A DNA stretch of 8,044 nt, taken from NCBI GenBank assembly GCA_005789925.1, contig SXWG01000213.1, positions 1 through 8,044 of the forward strand, written 5' to 3'. Under the pieces are notes generated by a model. It ran no database searches and was not told the origin of the DNA. It saw only the letters and a program-made list of their open reading frames with translations. Positions 1-6,459 of the stretch are shown one piece after another. Positions within the stretch are counted from its first letter, which is position 1. The number at the start of each line of letters is the position of its first letter. This stretch comes from Actinomycetota bacterium. GTDB taxonomy: Bacteria > Actinomycetota > Acidimicrobiia > Acidimicrobiales > Ilumatobacteraceae. A program made the position numbers and the translations under genes.

Positions 1-1
1 C

Positions 2-199
2 GCGAAGTTGGCCGAACTGAAGACCCGACTCGACGACATCGTGAACGGTGTCCGTCCTGCTGGTGGACCTGGCATGGGTGGACGTGGACATCACGGTGGC
101 CGCGGTGGACGTGGTCATGGCATGGGCGGCGCGAGCGGAATGCCGAGCATGCTCGGCTCGATGCAGTCATCAGTGAAAGGCGCGTCATTTAACGCCTGA
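2..199 (+). CDS. C-terminal fragment of an unidentified protein with a Gly/Arg/His-rich tail
   Basis: The frame is open from the left window edge to a TGA at 197-199, giving 65 residues of a protein whose start lies outside the window. The first part (AKLAELKTRLDDIVNG) looks like the end of an amphipathic helix. It is followed by about 30 residues made almost only of Gly, His, Arg and Met (GMGGRGHHGGRGGRGHGMGG), then a short Ser/Met-rich end. The DNA of the tail holds an 11-base direct repeat (GGTGGACGTGG at 77 and 104), so the tail may expand and contract by slippage. From memory, many actinobacterial secreted or envelope proteins with helical repeats end in similar Gly/His-rich tails. Metal binding by the His residues is possible but unproven. 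The family cannot be named from this fragment, and the helix alone is too common a pattern to decide it. Confidence 0.6.
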   Translation, partial: AKLAELKTRLDDIVNGVRPAGGPGMGGRGHHGGRGGRGHGMGGASGMPSMLGSMQSSVKGASFNA

Positions 200-251
200 C
201 AATCGCAGCGAGGTCGGCGTTGACCCTCCCCTCGATGCGCTGATCAGCTGA

Positions 252-1745
252 CTACAAGCGGCCGGTGTCCAGCATGTGCAGGACATCGGCCGCTCTGTTT
301 TGTACGGCATCACCGTCGCTCAACTTCTGTGCGGCGCGAACTTGTGTGGACATACGGGGATTGCGCACGAACCGTTCTTGATGGCGCAGCAGGAAGTCCC
401 AGTACAACGTGGTGAAGGGGCACGCGTCATCACCGACTCGTTTGGTTCGGTCGTAGGCGCAGCCCTTGCAGTAGTCACTCATTTTGCTCACGTACGCGCC
501 ACCACTTGCGTACGGCTTGGTTGCCATGCGACCGCCATCAGCGTGCAGTGACATGCCAACGACGTTTGGCACCATCACCCATTCGGCACCATCGATGAAT
601 GACTCCCACATCCAGTTGGTGATCGCGCGTGGTGACACGCCGGCAGTGAGCGACAAATTGCCGAGAATCATGAGTCGCTGAATGTGATGCAGGTATGCGC
701 GCTTGTCCAGATCATCGACGCAGCGCGAGATGCAGCGCATCTTCGTGGCCGAAGCATCGGTGAAGGCAGGTGGAAGCGGCCGCTCAGCACCAAGAACATT
801 CTCTAACGCGTACTCGGGCATCCACAGCCAATACAGACCCCAGACGTACTCACGCCATCCGATCACTTGACGTATGAAGCCTTCGGCCGATGCGATTGGA
901 ACTCGACCCGCATCGAATGCACGTTGCACCGCGTCACATACTTCAGATGCGAGCAATAGTCCGTTGTTCATATACGGCGACAACAAGGAATGTGCGAGAT
1001 GCCAGTTGTCGTGCAACATCGCATCTTCGTGTGGACCGAACATTGGCAGCACGCGTTCCACAAAATGCTCGAGTCGGCGAAGTGCGCCGGCACGTGATGT
1101 CGCCCAGAGGCCGCTGGGCTTTTCGCCCCAGTGCATGGCCGGCAAATCTGCAAGCACCGCTGCATCGACATCGTCCAACTCGTCGCTCACAGGTGCGGGC
1201 CATGGCCAGTCGCTTTGTTTCTTCGGTGGTGGCTGACGGTTCTCGTCGTCGTAGTTCCAGCGACCACCCACAGGTTCGCCACCGTCCATGAGATACCCGA
1301 GACGTGTGCGTTGGCGACGGTAGAAGTCCTCCATCTTCAGCGACTTACGACCGTTGGCCCACTCGGCGAAGTCACTGTGGTGACACAGGAACTGATTCGA
1401 TGCCACTGTCTGGATGTCGAGTCGTTCGAGAAGCGCGCGTGCGCCGTAACTGTTCGGTTCAGTGGCGACGATGGAGTGGGTTTTTTTCGCGTCACGATGT
1501 GCTGCCAAACCCGCACTCATCGAGTCGGCATGGCGATAGTCGACGTCGAAACCTTCGGCACGTAGTTCGTCTGCAAATCGCCTCATTGACGTGATGTAGA
1601 AGTGTGACCGTTGCACATGCCATGGTCGCGATTCGATCTTGCGACGTGACTCGACCATCAACACACGATGAGTTGCAGGAGTGGCGTCTCGCAGTGCGCC
1701 GATTGCTCGGTTCAGTTGGTCGCCGAAGACCCAGACAGTAATCAC
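252..1745 (-). CDS. FeS-type cryptochrome/photolyase (PhrB-like, (6-4) photolyase group)
   Basis: A 497-residue flavoprotein of the deoxyribodipyrimidine photolyase-related family (FeS-BCP group), close to the 507 residues of Agrobacterium PhrB. The family binds FAD, a lumazine-type antenna and a 4Fe-4S cluster, and uses blue light to repair (6-4) photoproducts; some members (CryB) act as light sensors. The N-terminal alpha/beta antenna domain starts with VWVFGDQLN. The C-terminal FAD domain holds four cluster cysteines at C338, C426, C429 and C442. Their spacing of 88, 3 and 13 is the same as that recalled for PhrB C350, C438, C441 and C454. With that offset of 12, the active-site His pair falls on H353-H354 and Tyr424 on Y412. 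The Trp recalled as W342 of the PhrB electron-transfer path falls on D330. The start is a GTG inside the stop codon of the STAS gene (GTGA overlap) and has no Shine-Dalgarno of its own, so translation probably depends on coupling. The family call is very secure; repair versus sensing is open. Confidence 0.96.
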   Translation of the reverse strand: MITVWVFGDQLNRAIGALRDATPATHRVLMVESRRKIESRPWHVQRSHFYITSMRRFADELRAEGFDVDYRHADSMSAGLAAHRDAKKTHSIVATEPNSYGARALLERLDIQTVASNQFLCHHSDFAEWANGRKSLKMEDFYRRQRTRLGYLMDGGEPVGGRWNYDDENRQPPPKKQSDWPWPAPVSDELDDVDAAVLADLPAMHWGEKPSGLWATSRAGALRRLEHFVERVLPMFGPHEDAMLHDNWHLAHSLLSPYMNNGLLLASEVCDAVQRAFDAGRVPIASAEGFIRQVIGWREYVWGLYWLWMPEYALENVLGAERPLPPAFTDASATKMRCISRCVDDLDKRAYLHHIQRLMILGNLSLTAGVSPRAITNWMWESFIDGAEWVMVPNVVGMSLHADGGRMATKPYASGGAYVSKMSDYCKGCAYDRTKRVGDDACPFTTLYWDFLLRHQERFVRNPRMSTQVRAAQKLSDGDAVQNRAADVLHMLDTGRL

Positions 1746-2083
1746 GACGCGTCTGCGATGGAGGAAGAGACAGTCACTGCACGTTCGAAGCCGTTCTCTG
1801 CCAGTCGTTGACGCATTCGCACACCGGTGGCGACGACCACCACATCACCACCAAGTGACCGGGCGCGGCCAGCTGCCCCGAGAATCAGTCCGAGTGCAGA
1901 GTCATCGACCACATCAGCACCATCGATGTCGACGACGACAATGTCGCCCGGCGCATCGGCCACCAACCTGAGGAGATGTTCGTTGAACCGCGGAACAGTG
2001 GGCAAGTCCACGTCACCGCTCACGATGAGCACGTGGCGTTTGAAAATGAGTGTGCGTCGGAGTGCAAGGTCCATTAGGCACAC
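1742..2083 (-). CDS. STAS-domain protein, anti-sigma factor antagonist type
   Basis: A 113-residue single-domain protein of the SpoIIAA/RsbV-like STAS family. In that family the domain is phosphorylated on a conserved Ser by a partner kinase (anti-sigma factor) and so controls partner switching. Visible features are the first strand and turn (HVLIVSGDVDLPTVPRF, about residues 17-33), the central strand IVVVDIDGADVV, and the phosphorylation loop DDSALGLILGAAGRA with the candidate Ser at residue 62. The C-terminal half (VVVVATGVRMRQRLAENGFE) also follows the family pattern. No kinase or sigma partner lies beside it. It sits 12 bases after tadE and overlaps the photolyase gene by 4 bases. The start could be the GTG at 2083 or the ATG at 2074 (three residues shorter); neither has a clear Shine-Dalgarno. 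In the mycobacterial cluster of the same order a pilin-like gene takes this place, so a regulatory role for the pilus or photolyase is an inference from position only. Confidence 0.88.
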   Translation of the reverse strand: MCLMDLALRRTLIFKRHVLIVSGDVDLPTVPRFNEHLLRLVADAPGDIVVVDIDGADVVDDSALGLILGAAGRARSLGGDVVVVATGVRMRQRLAENGFERAVTVSSSIADAS

Positions 2084-2095
2084 AAAACTACTTGC

Positions 2096-2482
2096 TCACG
2101 GGAAAGAGCCAATCTCCTCACGCAGCATTGTTGTCGACGCCCGCAGTGTCACGGGCGGTAGTAGCGCGCTGACGAAGGGCAGGGGAAGACCCCAGCGAGC
2201 AGTGATGCTCACCGTCATGAAGCTGTCGCGCGCAATCACGGTCACCTGAAGTGGGCGAAGTGAGGTCGAAGCAGATGCCGCGGCCTGGGCTGCTCGCTGG
2301 GCGTCGTCACCTGTGTGAATGACTGCTGCTCGTGCGGCGTTGCGCGATGCATTGACGGCCATGAGTTGAGACTGTGTCACCGCAACAACGGTGAGCAGGA
2401 GGCCCACACACATGACGAGGAGCGGAAGCAAGAGAGCAAACTCGACGGTCGACTGCCCGCGTTCCGTATCGCGGCGACACAC
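2096..2482 (-). CDS. tadE: TadE-like minor pilin (pseudopilin)
   Basis: A 128-residue TadE-family protein. Family members are processed by the prepilin peptidase, stay in the cytoplasmic membrane by one helix and help assemble Flp pili. The short basic leader MCRRDTERG ends in a class III prepilin site, G9|Q10-STVEF, with the required Glu at +5. This is followed by the hydrophobic helix ALLLPLLVMCVGLLLTVVAV (about 15-34). The remaining part is extracytoplasmic and mixed alpha/beta. There is a conserved-looking ASRNAARAAV segment right after the membrane helix, typical of TadE proteins. The start is GTG, 14 bases behind the flp stop, with only a weak GAG-type ribosome site. It corresponds in position to Rv3655c of Mycobacterium tuberculosis. 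The longer minor pilin TadG is absent from this window. Confidence 0.9.
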   Translation of the reverse strand: MCRRDTERGQSTVEFALLLPLLVMCVGLLLTVVAVTQSQLMAVNASRNAARAAVIHTGDDAQRAAQAAASASTSLRPLQVTVIARDSFMTVSITARWGLPLPFVSALLPPVTLRASTTMLREEIGSFP

Positions 2483-2496
2483 GTGATGTGCGCTCG

Positions 2497-2715
2497 TCAG
2501 AACGTGGACGCCGCACGTTCGACGATGAGGTCAATCATGCTGTCGAACAAGCCACCGATTTTTCCGGCACCGCCGCCCGTGGTTGCCCATGCGATGACCG
2601 CCAGACCGATGACGGCTGCGACCAGCAAGATGAGCGCATACTCGGTGGTCGCCTGCCCGCGATCGCGCTCGGCGGGGTAGTTGGTGTTGCTGATCTGGTT
2701 GGTGTCGTCGTCCAT
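2497..2715 (-). CDS. flp: Flp/DUF4244-type pilin, major Tad pilus subunit
   Basis: A 72-residue prepilin, the likely main subunit of the Tad pilus. The 20-residue hydrophilic leader MDDDTNQISNTNYPAERDRG ends in a class III cleavage site, G20|Q21-ATTEY, with Glu at +5 and Tyr at +6 as in Flp pilins. The predicted mature protein has 52 residues: one hydrophobic helix (ALILLVAAVIGLAVIAWA, 27-44), a Gly-rich turn (TTGGGAGKIGG) and a short amphipathic tail (LFDSMIDLIVERAASTF). The frame stays open upstream into the neighbouring gene, but the start is fixed by an AAAGGA ribosome site 5 bases before the ATG at 2715. It is the counterpart of Rv3656c in the mycobacterial cluster. The 46-base space before it is the largest within the tad genes, and its good ribosome site would fit the high expression expected of a major pilin. 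Confidence 0.9.
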   Translation of the reverse strand: MDDDTNQISNTNYPAERDRGQATTEYALILLVAAVIGLAVIAWATTGGGAGKIGGLFDSMIDLIVERAASTF

Positions 2716-2720
2716 GTGTG

Positions 2721-2726
2721 TCCTTT
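2721..2726 (-). promoter_or_regulatory. Shine-Dalgarno of the pilin gene
   Basis: AAAGGA on the minus strand, 5 bases before the ATG at 2715. It decides the start of the short pilin against a much longer upstream open frame that overlaps the platform gene. Confidence 0.8.
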
Positions 2727-2761
2727 CGGATGGTTGTTGTGCGATGTGCACGATGTGTGTG

Positions 2762-3805
2762 TCAGGTGGCGCTGCGCACGACGTCGAATGAACCCATCGT
2801 CGCGGCGATGAGCGGGAGCACAGCGAGCAAGATGAACGCCGGCAGCACGCCGGCGATGAGCGGTGCAGCCAACCGAACGGGAAGACGGTGAATACGTTCG
2901 TTGATGACATTGCGGCGCAGGTGATGAGCAGTGGACATGAGTTGTTCCGCGACGAGAGCGACCGGAGTTCCATGACGTTGACTGTCGGCGAGAACACGAG
3001 ACAGTGATCGAAGTCGAGGGTCACCACCGACCATTGTGAGTGCTTCGGCGAGTGAGCCTCCTGCTGCGATGAGTCTCACGGGTTGTTCGAGCAATTCGCG
3101 TGCGTGTGTTTCGCTCTCATTGTGAGTGATGATGAGGGCGTCGGCGATCGTGTGCCCTGCGGTGAGTGCAACAGAGATCTGCGCATGAATGTCAGTGATT
3201 GCGTCGTCATCTGCATCAACGCGAGTCGCGTCGGTGATGAGTCGAGACATCCAGCGTCGCGCCGCATGGTTGAGGACAAGACCGACCCCGACGGCCATGA
3301 TGAGCGTTGGGGAATGAACAAGCCGCGCACGAAGTGAGTTGCTGCCAATGAGGAGCACAAGCAAGAACGTGATGGGTGCCACCGTGAGCAACCTGGCCGA
3401 CGCACGGGCTTGAGAGGTGTGCACTCGTACGTCGTCGTCCAACAATTGCATCGCTCGCAGATTCGACGCTCTCTGCTCGAGCTCGGCGGGTGTCGTGGCA
3501 CGTCGTGTGTCAGAACCGATGAGAGCGTCGAGCGCCTCTCGGTCAACATGTGCCTGGCTGCACTCATCGTCGAGGGCCTCGACAACGGGCACTCCTGAAC
3601 GCACACGACCTGCCACTGACTGCAACACAGCGGCAGCAATCTCATGGCTGAGACTGGTGTTGTCTGTGGGTGACACCACCGACGCATGCAGGTGTCGGCG
3701 TGACACCACGCGGTCACATGCCACGAGCAGCGGGTGACACATCGCAAAGTAGACACTTGCGAAAGTGGCCATCATGGTGGTGACGACGATGAGGGCTGTG
3801 AACAA
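2762..3805 (-). CDS. Tad membrane platform protein with TadB-like and TadC-like halves (T2SF family)
   Basis: A 347-residue inner-membrane protein of the GspF/T2SF family, the platform on which the TadA motor drives pilin assembly. An N-terminal membrane segment (about 1-22) is followed by a cytoplasmic helical part (52-130) with the T2SF pattern SVAGRVRSGVPVVEAL, then the TadB-like motif SQARASARLLTVAP and membrane segments at about 138-157 and 167-183. A second, better preserved T2SF unit spans about 205-335: SVALTAGHTIADAL, then LIAAGGSLAEALTMVGGDPRL, VLADSQRHGTPVALVAEQL, and a C-terminal hydrophobic stretch (310-337). Tad systems normally use two proteins, TadB and TadC (Rv3658c and Rv3657c in M. 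tuberculosis). Only one is present here, and it looks like a compressed fusion of both. The proposed start is TTG with AGG 7 bases upstream, 28 bases behind tadA; an ATG at 3775 is a shorter alternative. The platform role is secure; the fusion reading is an inference. Confidence 0.87.
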   Translation of the reverse strand: MFTALIVVTTMMATFASVYFAMCHPLLVACDRVVSRRHLHASVVSPTDNTSLSHEIAAAVLQSVAGRVRSGVPVVEALDDECSQAHVDREALDALIGSDTRRATTPAELEQRASNLRAMQLLDDDVRVHTSQARASARLLTVAPITFLLVLLIGSNSLRARLVHSPTLIMAVGVGLVLNHAARRWMSRLITDATRVDADDDAITDIHAQISVALTAGHTIADALIITHNESETHARELLEQPVRLIAAGGSLAEALTMVGGDPRLRSLSRVLADSQRHGTPVALVAEQLMSTAHHLRRNVINERIHRLPVRLAAPLIAGVLPAFILLAVLPLIAATMGSFDVVRSAT

Positions 3806-3833
3806 GAGCCGACCTGCTCAACTTGCGATGTCG

Positions 3834-4772
3834 TCAACAGTCGACCCGGACAAGCCGCCGGGCGCCGTCGGCCATGGTCTCGAACGTGCCGATTGCAGCA
3901 ACCGCACGCCGTTCGTCATGACGTTGCATGTGAACGATGACGTCGACCGAGTCACGCACCATGTCGGTGGCGATGTCGGCATTCCAGCCGCGCTGGGCAC
4001 CGAGTGCCATGGCGGCGAGCCGTCGAGGAGTGTCATGCAATGAGGTGGAGTGGCATGTGGTCCAGCAACCTCGGTGACCCGTGTGCAACGCAGTCAACAT
4101 GTCGACGACTTCTGCGCCGCGAACCTCACCGACGACGATGCGATCTGGTCGTAGCCGCAATGCTGTTCGCACGAGTGTCTGCATGCTGATGTGGCCGTGA
4201 CCTTCGATGTTGGCAGGGCGTCCCTCCAGTCGCACGAGGTGTTCGCAGTGCAATGGCAACTCTGCCGTGTCTTCGATGCACACCACACGTTCGTGTTCGG
4301 CGATGAGCTTGGCCAATGACGCGAGCAGTGATGTCTTCCCAGATGACGTCGCACCTGCGACCACGATGTTGCGTCGATCGCATACTGCTTGCTGAAGAAT
4401 TGCGGCCTCGCGTGGTGTGCAGAAGTGGTCGAGTTCGCGCACCGTCGAGGAGAACCGTCGAATGTTCAATGAACCACCATCGACAGACACTGGTGGCAGC
4501 ACGGCACACAGCCGTGAGTTGTCGGGGAGACGTGCTTCGACGATCGGTGACATGATGTCGACTCGACGCCGCGATGATCGCAACAGGCGTTCGACCAACA
4601 CGTCGAATTCACCGTGCATCAATTCGCCCACGCGACGTACGTGACCGCGCTGTTCGACCCACACATGACGTCCTGCCACGACCATGACTTCAGAGATAGA
4701 CGAGTCATCACACAGGGTCTGCAAACTTCCGAGCCCGCCAGGAATGAGAGAGCTGAGTGGGGCTGTGGTCAT
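3834..4772 (-). CDS. tadA: TadA/CpaF-type pilus assembly ATPase (VirB11-like)
   Basis: A 312-residue hexameric secretion ATPase that would power Flp pilus assembly at the inner face of the membrane. The N-terminal domain carries the CpaF pattern DDSSISEVMVVAGRHVWVEQ (23-42) and RVDIMSPIVEARLPDNSRL (70-88). The catalytic domain has Walker A GATSSGKTS (140-148), the Asp-box IEDTAELPL (166-174), the Walker B region RIVVGEVRGAEVVDMLTAL (211-229) and a His-box HTGHRGCWTTCHSTS (230-244), where most relatives have TLHANS. All catalytic positions look intact. It is shorter than many CpaF proteins (about 400 or more) because the long N-terminal extension is missing, as expected for a small monoderm Tad cluster. 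The ATG at 4772 lies 5 bases after the stop of the TadZ-like gene. A GTG at 4781 that overlaps this stop (GTGA) is an alternative start, adding three residues. No clear Shine-Dalgarno is present for either, so coupling to the upstream gene is likely. Confidence 0.95.
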   Translation of the reverse strand: MTTAPLSSLIPGGLGSLQTLCDDSSISEVMVVAGRHVWVEQRGHVRRVGELMHGEFDVLVERLLRSSRRRVDIMSPIVEARLPDNSRLCAVLPPVSVDGGSLNIRRFSSTVRELDHFCTPREAAILQQAVCDRRNIVVAGATSSGKTSLLASLAKLIAEHERVVCIEDTAELPLHCEHLVRLEGRPANIEGHGHISMQTLVRTALRLRPDRIVVGEVRGAEVVDMLTALHTGHRGCWTTCHSTSLHDTPRRLAAMALGAQRGWNADIATDMVRDSVDVIVHMQRHDERRAVAAIGTFETMADGARRLVRVDC

Positions 4773-4777
4773 TGCGC

Positions 4778-5410
4778 TCACATCTGCGGCAAGTGTTTGC
4801 CGAGCAGTTGTAGGCAGCGAGCAGGGAACAGCCCTGCATCGACGGCTCGTGCGACTGCAGGGTCGAAGGGAATAGTGGCGATCACCGGCGCTGCCAACAC
4901 TGACTCGACGTCTTTCGACGTGAGGGCCCGACCTGATTCGCTCGTGACCACCACGTGGGACGGTCGGCGCAGAAATGTCGCGCGACGCAGGGATAGGTAG
5001 CACGGTTTGGTGACCAAGATGTTGCGTTGTGCCCGGTGGAACATGTCGTCACCAATGACGCGTGTGCCTGCGTCGATGAACACGGCAGCGGGGAAGGTGG
5101 CGAGTGTCGCGGCGAGAAGTGACCACCGTGGAGTGCCTTCCACCAATTCTGCGCCGCGATGAATGACGAGCAGCCCACTTTCGATGGTGGTTCCGCAGTG
5201 CAGCAATGTGTCGGCGTCAGCGGTGGAGTTCTCTGCCAGCCAGTCGTTCACGCCAGGACCGACCGGTCCGGCCATGCCGAGCACCGCGGGAATGTCGCCG
5301 CACAAGTCGACCAGCACCGCGCGTGGACGTTGCGCCACTTCGGCCAGCGCACACGACGCGGTCACCACAGTGGTTCCGTTGCCACCTTTGCTCGAATGGA
5401 AGAGATACAC
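4778..5410 (-). CDS. TadZ/CpaE-like ParA/MinD-family ATPase, receiver-less
   Basis: A 210-residue ParA/MinD-fold protein that probably places the Tad machine in the cell (TadZ/CpaE role; counterpart of Rv3660c, ssd). The deviant Walker A SSKGGNGTTV (6-15) keeps the signature Lys, but the usual P-loop Lys (GKT) is Thr, as is common in CpaE/TadZ proteins. Further marks are the strand AVLVDLCGD (31-39), the weak Walker B AAVFIDAGTR (108-117), the late strand NILVTKPCYLSLRRA (130-144) and IPFDPAVARAVDAGLFP (180-196), a typical CpaE/MinD end. The usual CpaE/TadZ protein has an N-terminal receiver-like domain and about 350-400 residues; here the ATPase starts at residue 1. Two GTG codons stand in tandem (5413 and 5410). 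AAGGAGG at 5416-5422 is 5 bases before the second and only 2 before the first, so 5410 is preferred. It is the first gene of the tad run and the only one with a near-perfect ribosome site. Confidence 0.85.
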   Translation of the reverse strand: MYLFHSSKGGNGTTVVTASCALAEVAQRPRAVLVDLCGDIPAVLGMAGPVGPGVNDWLAENSTADADTLLHCGTTIESGLLVIHRGAELVEGTPRWSLLAATLATFPAAVFIDAGTRVIGDDMFHRAQRNILVTKPCYLSLRRATFLRRPSHVVVTSESGRALTSKDVESVLAAPVIATIPFDPAVARAVDAGLFPARCLQLLGKHLPQM

Positions 5411-5415
5411 CACAG

Positions 5416-5422
5416 CCTCCTT
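5416..5422 (-). promoter_or_regulatory. Strong Shine-Dalgarno of the TadZ-like gene
   Basis: AAGGAGG on the minus strand. Its spacing (2 bases to the first GTG, 5 to the second) selects the second of two tandem GTG codons as start. It is the best ribosome site in the window. Confidence 0.8.
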
Positions 5423-5481
5423 GGGTCTGCGGTGATGTGTGAGCCTCGTTCAGGAAACGGAAGCGACCGGCGAACGACGCG

Positions 5482-6453
5482 TCAGAAAATGACCTCGTTG
5501 CGCAACTCTGCTCCACGAGCAAGGTTCGACAGATTGTCGATGAAGATGTCGATTGCACGGCCACTGATGAGCGTCGACGTGCCACTCGAGTGTGGAGTGA
5601 TGATGACGTTTTCCATGTCCCACAGCGGGCTGTCCGCCGGCAATGGTTCGACAGCGAACACGTCGAGGCCCGCGCCAGCGAGGTGTCCACGGCGCAACGC
5701 ATCGATGAGAGCCTGTTCATCGACCAACTCGCCTCGTCCGACGTTCATGAAGAACGAACCAGGCTTCATCGCAGCGAGTGCTTCGGCATCGATGGTGTTG
5801 CGCGTCTCGTCATTCAGTGGCAGCGCGACTGCCACGTAATCAGCTTGGGCGAGCGCCTCATGAAGTTGTGACAGGGGAACCACTGGACACGGCTGCGAGC
5901 CACCAACAGTTCGACGCGCAGCAGTGACGTTCATATTGAACGCCTGAGCGAGACGGATGATCTCTTGTCCGATGGGACCGACACCGACAACGAGAAGTGA
6001 CGAACCTTCCAATTCGACGAAACGATGCATGGTCCACTCGTGACGCTGTTGCTGACGGACGAAGCCTTTGAAGTCTCGACTGTGTGCGAGCATGTACATC
6101 ATCACGGTCTGTGCGATTGGTGAGGCTGCGGTACCTGCCGAGTTGGTGAGTCGAACGCCACGCTCGACGAATGCACGAAAAATCGGACTGTCGACACCAG
6201 TCGAGAACGTGTGCAGCCATTTCAGTTTCGGTGCCGCGATCGCAGATTTCATGATGCCGAGTGTCCGGTCGGGCCAGCAGTCGTCGCTGAAACATGCACT
6301 ACGAACGTCGGCGACAAGTTCATCGGGTAGTTGATCCGGCCCGGTGTAGATGACTGGGGTGACGGTCGGGTCGGCTTGCAAGATTCGTTCGCTGTAGCGC
6401 TCCCACACCGTGTCGCTCAGCAACACATGATGAGGTTCAGAGGCAGAGGTCAC
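5482..6453 (-). CDS. D-isomer-specific 2-hydroxyacid dehydrogenase, probably NADPH-preferring
   Basis: A 323-residue cytoplasmic oxidoreductase of the D-2-hydroxyacid dehydrogenase family (glyoxylate/hydroxypyruvate reductase type), which interconverts 2-oxoacids and D-2-hydroxyacids with NAD(P)H. The length is normal for the family. The substrate-binding part holds LKWLHTFSTGVDSP (77-90) and TNSAGTAASPIAQTVM (103-118). The Rossmann part has GVGPIG (157-162) and NVTAARRT (175-182); basic residues after the second strand usually mean NADPH rather than NADH. The catalytic trio is Arg240 in NVGRGELVDEQAL, Glu269 in LDVFAVEPLP and His288 in ITPHSSG. The true substrate cannot be told from sequence. 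The GTG start at 6453 has no Shine-Dalgarno but a TAATGT hexamer 6 bases upstream, which suggests a leaderless mRNA. The tad run follows after about 70 bases in which I see no terminator or -10 hexamer, so read-through is possible. Shared function with the pilus genes is not implied. Confidence 0.94.
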   Translation of the reverse strand: MTSASEPHHVLLSDTVWERYSERILQADPTVTPVIYTGPDQLPDELVADVRSACFSDDCWPDRTLGIMKSAIAAPKLKWLHTFSTGVDSPIFRAFVERGVRLTNSAGTAASPIAQTVMMYMLAHSRDFKGFVRQQQRHEWTMHRFVELEGSSLLVVGVGPIGQEIIRLAQAFNMNVTAARRTVGGSQPCPVVPLSQLHEALAQADYVAVALPLNDETRNTIDAEALAAMKPGSFFMNVGRGELVDEQALIDALRRGHLAGAGLDVFAVEPLPADSPLWDMENVIITPHSSGTSTLISGRAIDIFIDNLSNLARGAELRNEVIF

Positions 6454-6459
6454 GCTGCA

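Noticed and set aside
210..228. Stem GAGGTC/GACCCTC with a 6-base loop after the first gene, possible terminator
   Set aside because: The stem is short and bulged, and no T-run follows on either strand.
239..248. Palindrome GCTGATCAGC between convergent genes
   Set aside because: Only ten bases, no extension of the arms, no T-run; expected by chance at this length.
1481..1487. Run of seven T (seven A in the photolyase coding strand), possible slippage site
   Set aside because: The zero frame continues intact through the whole gene and no useful product would come from a shift; no stimulating structure is seen.
1131..1565. Open frame of 144 codons on the + strand within the photolyase gene
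   Set aside because: It is antisense to conserved photolyase sequence and has no recognisable motif.
2716..3027. Long upstream extension of the pilin frame
   Set aside because: It runs through the platform gene in another frame; the AAAGGA site before the ATG at 2715 and the normal pilin leader length decide for the short form.
4773..5003. The TadA frame stays open far upstream, to 5003
   Set aside because: This stretch overlaps the well-supported TadZ-like gene, its translation has low-complexity Arg/Ser character and no CpaF similarity, while the ATG at 4772 sits right behind the upstream stop.
5159..5839. Long open frame of 226 codons on the + strand
   Set aside because: It lies opposite the TadZ-like and dehydrogenase genes, both of which have clear family motifs; its translation shows no domain and is Arg/Ser-rich as expected of a shadow frame.
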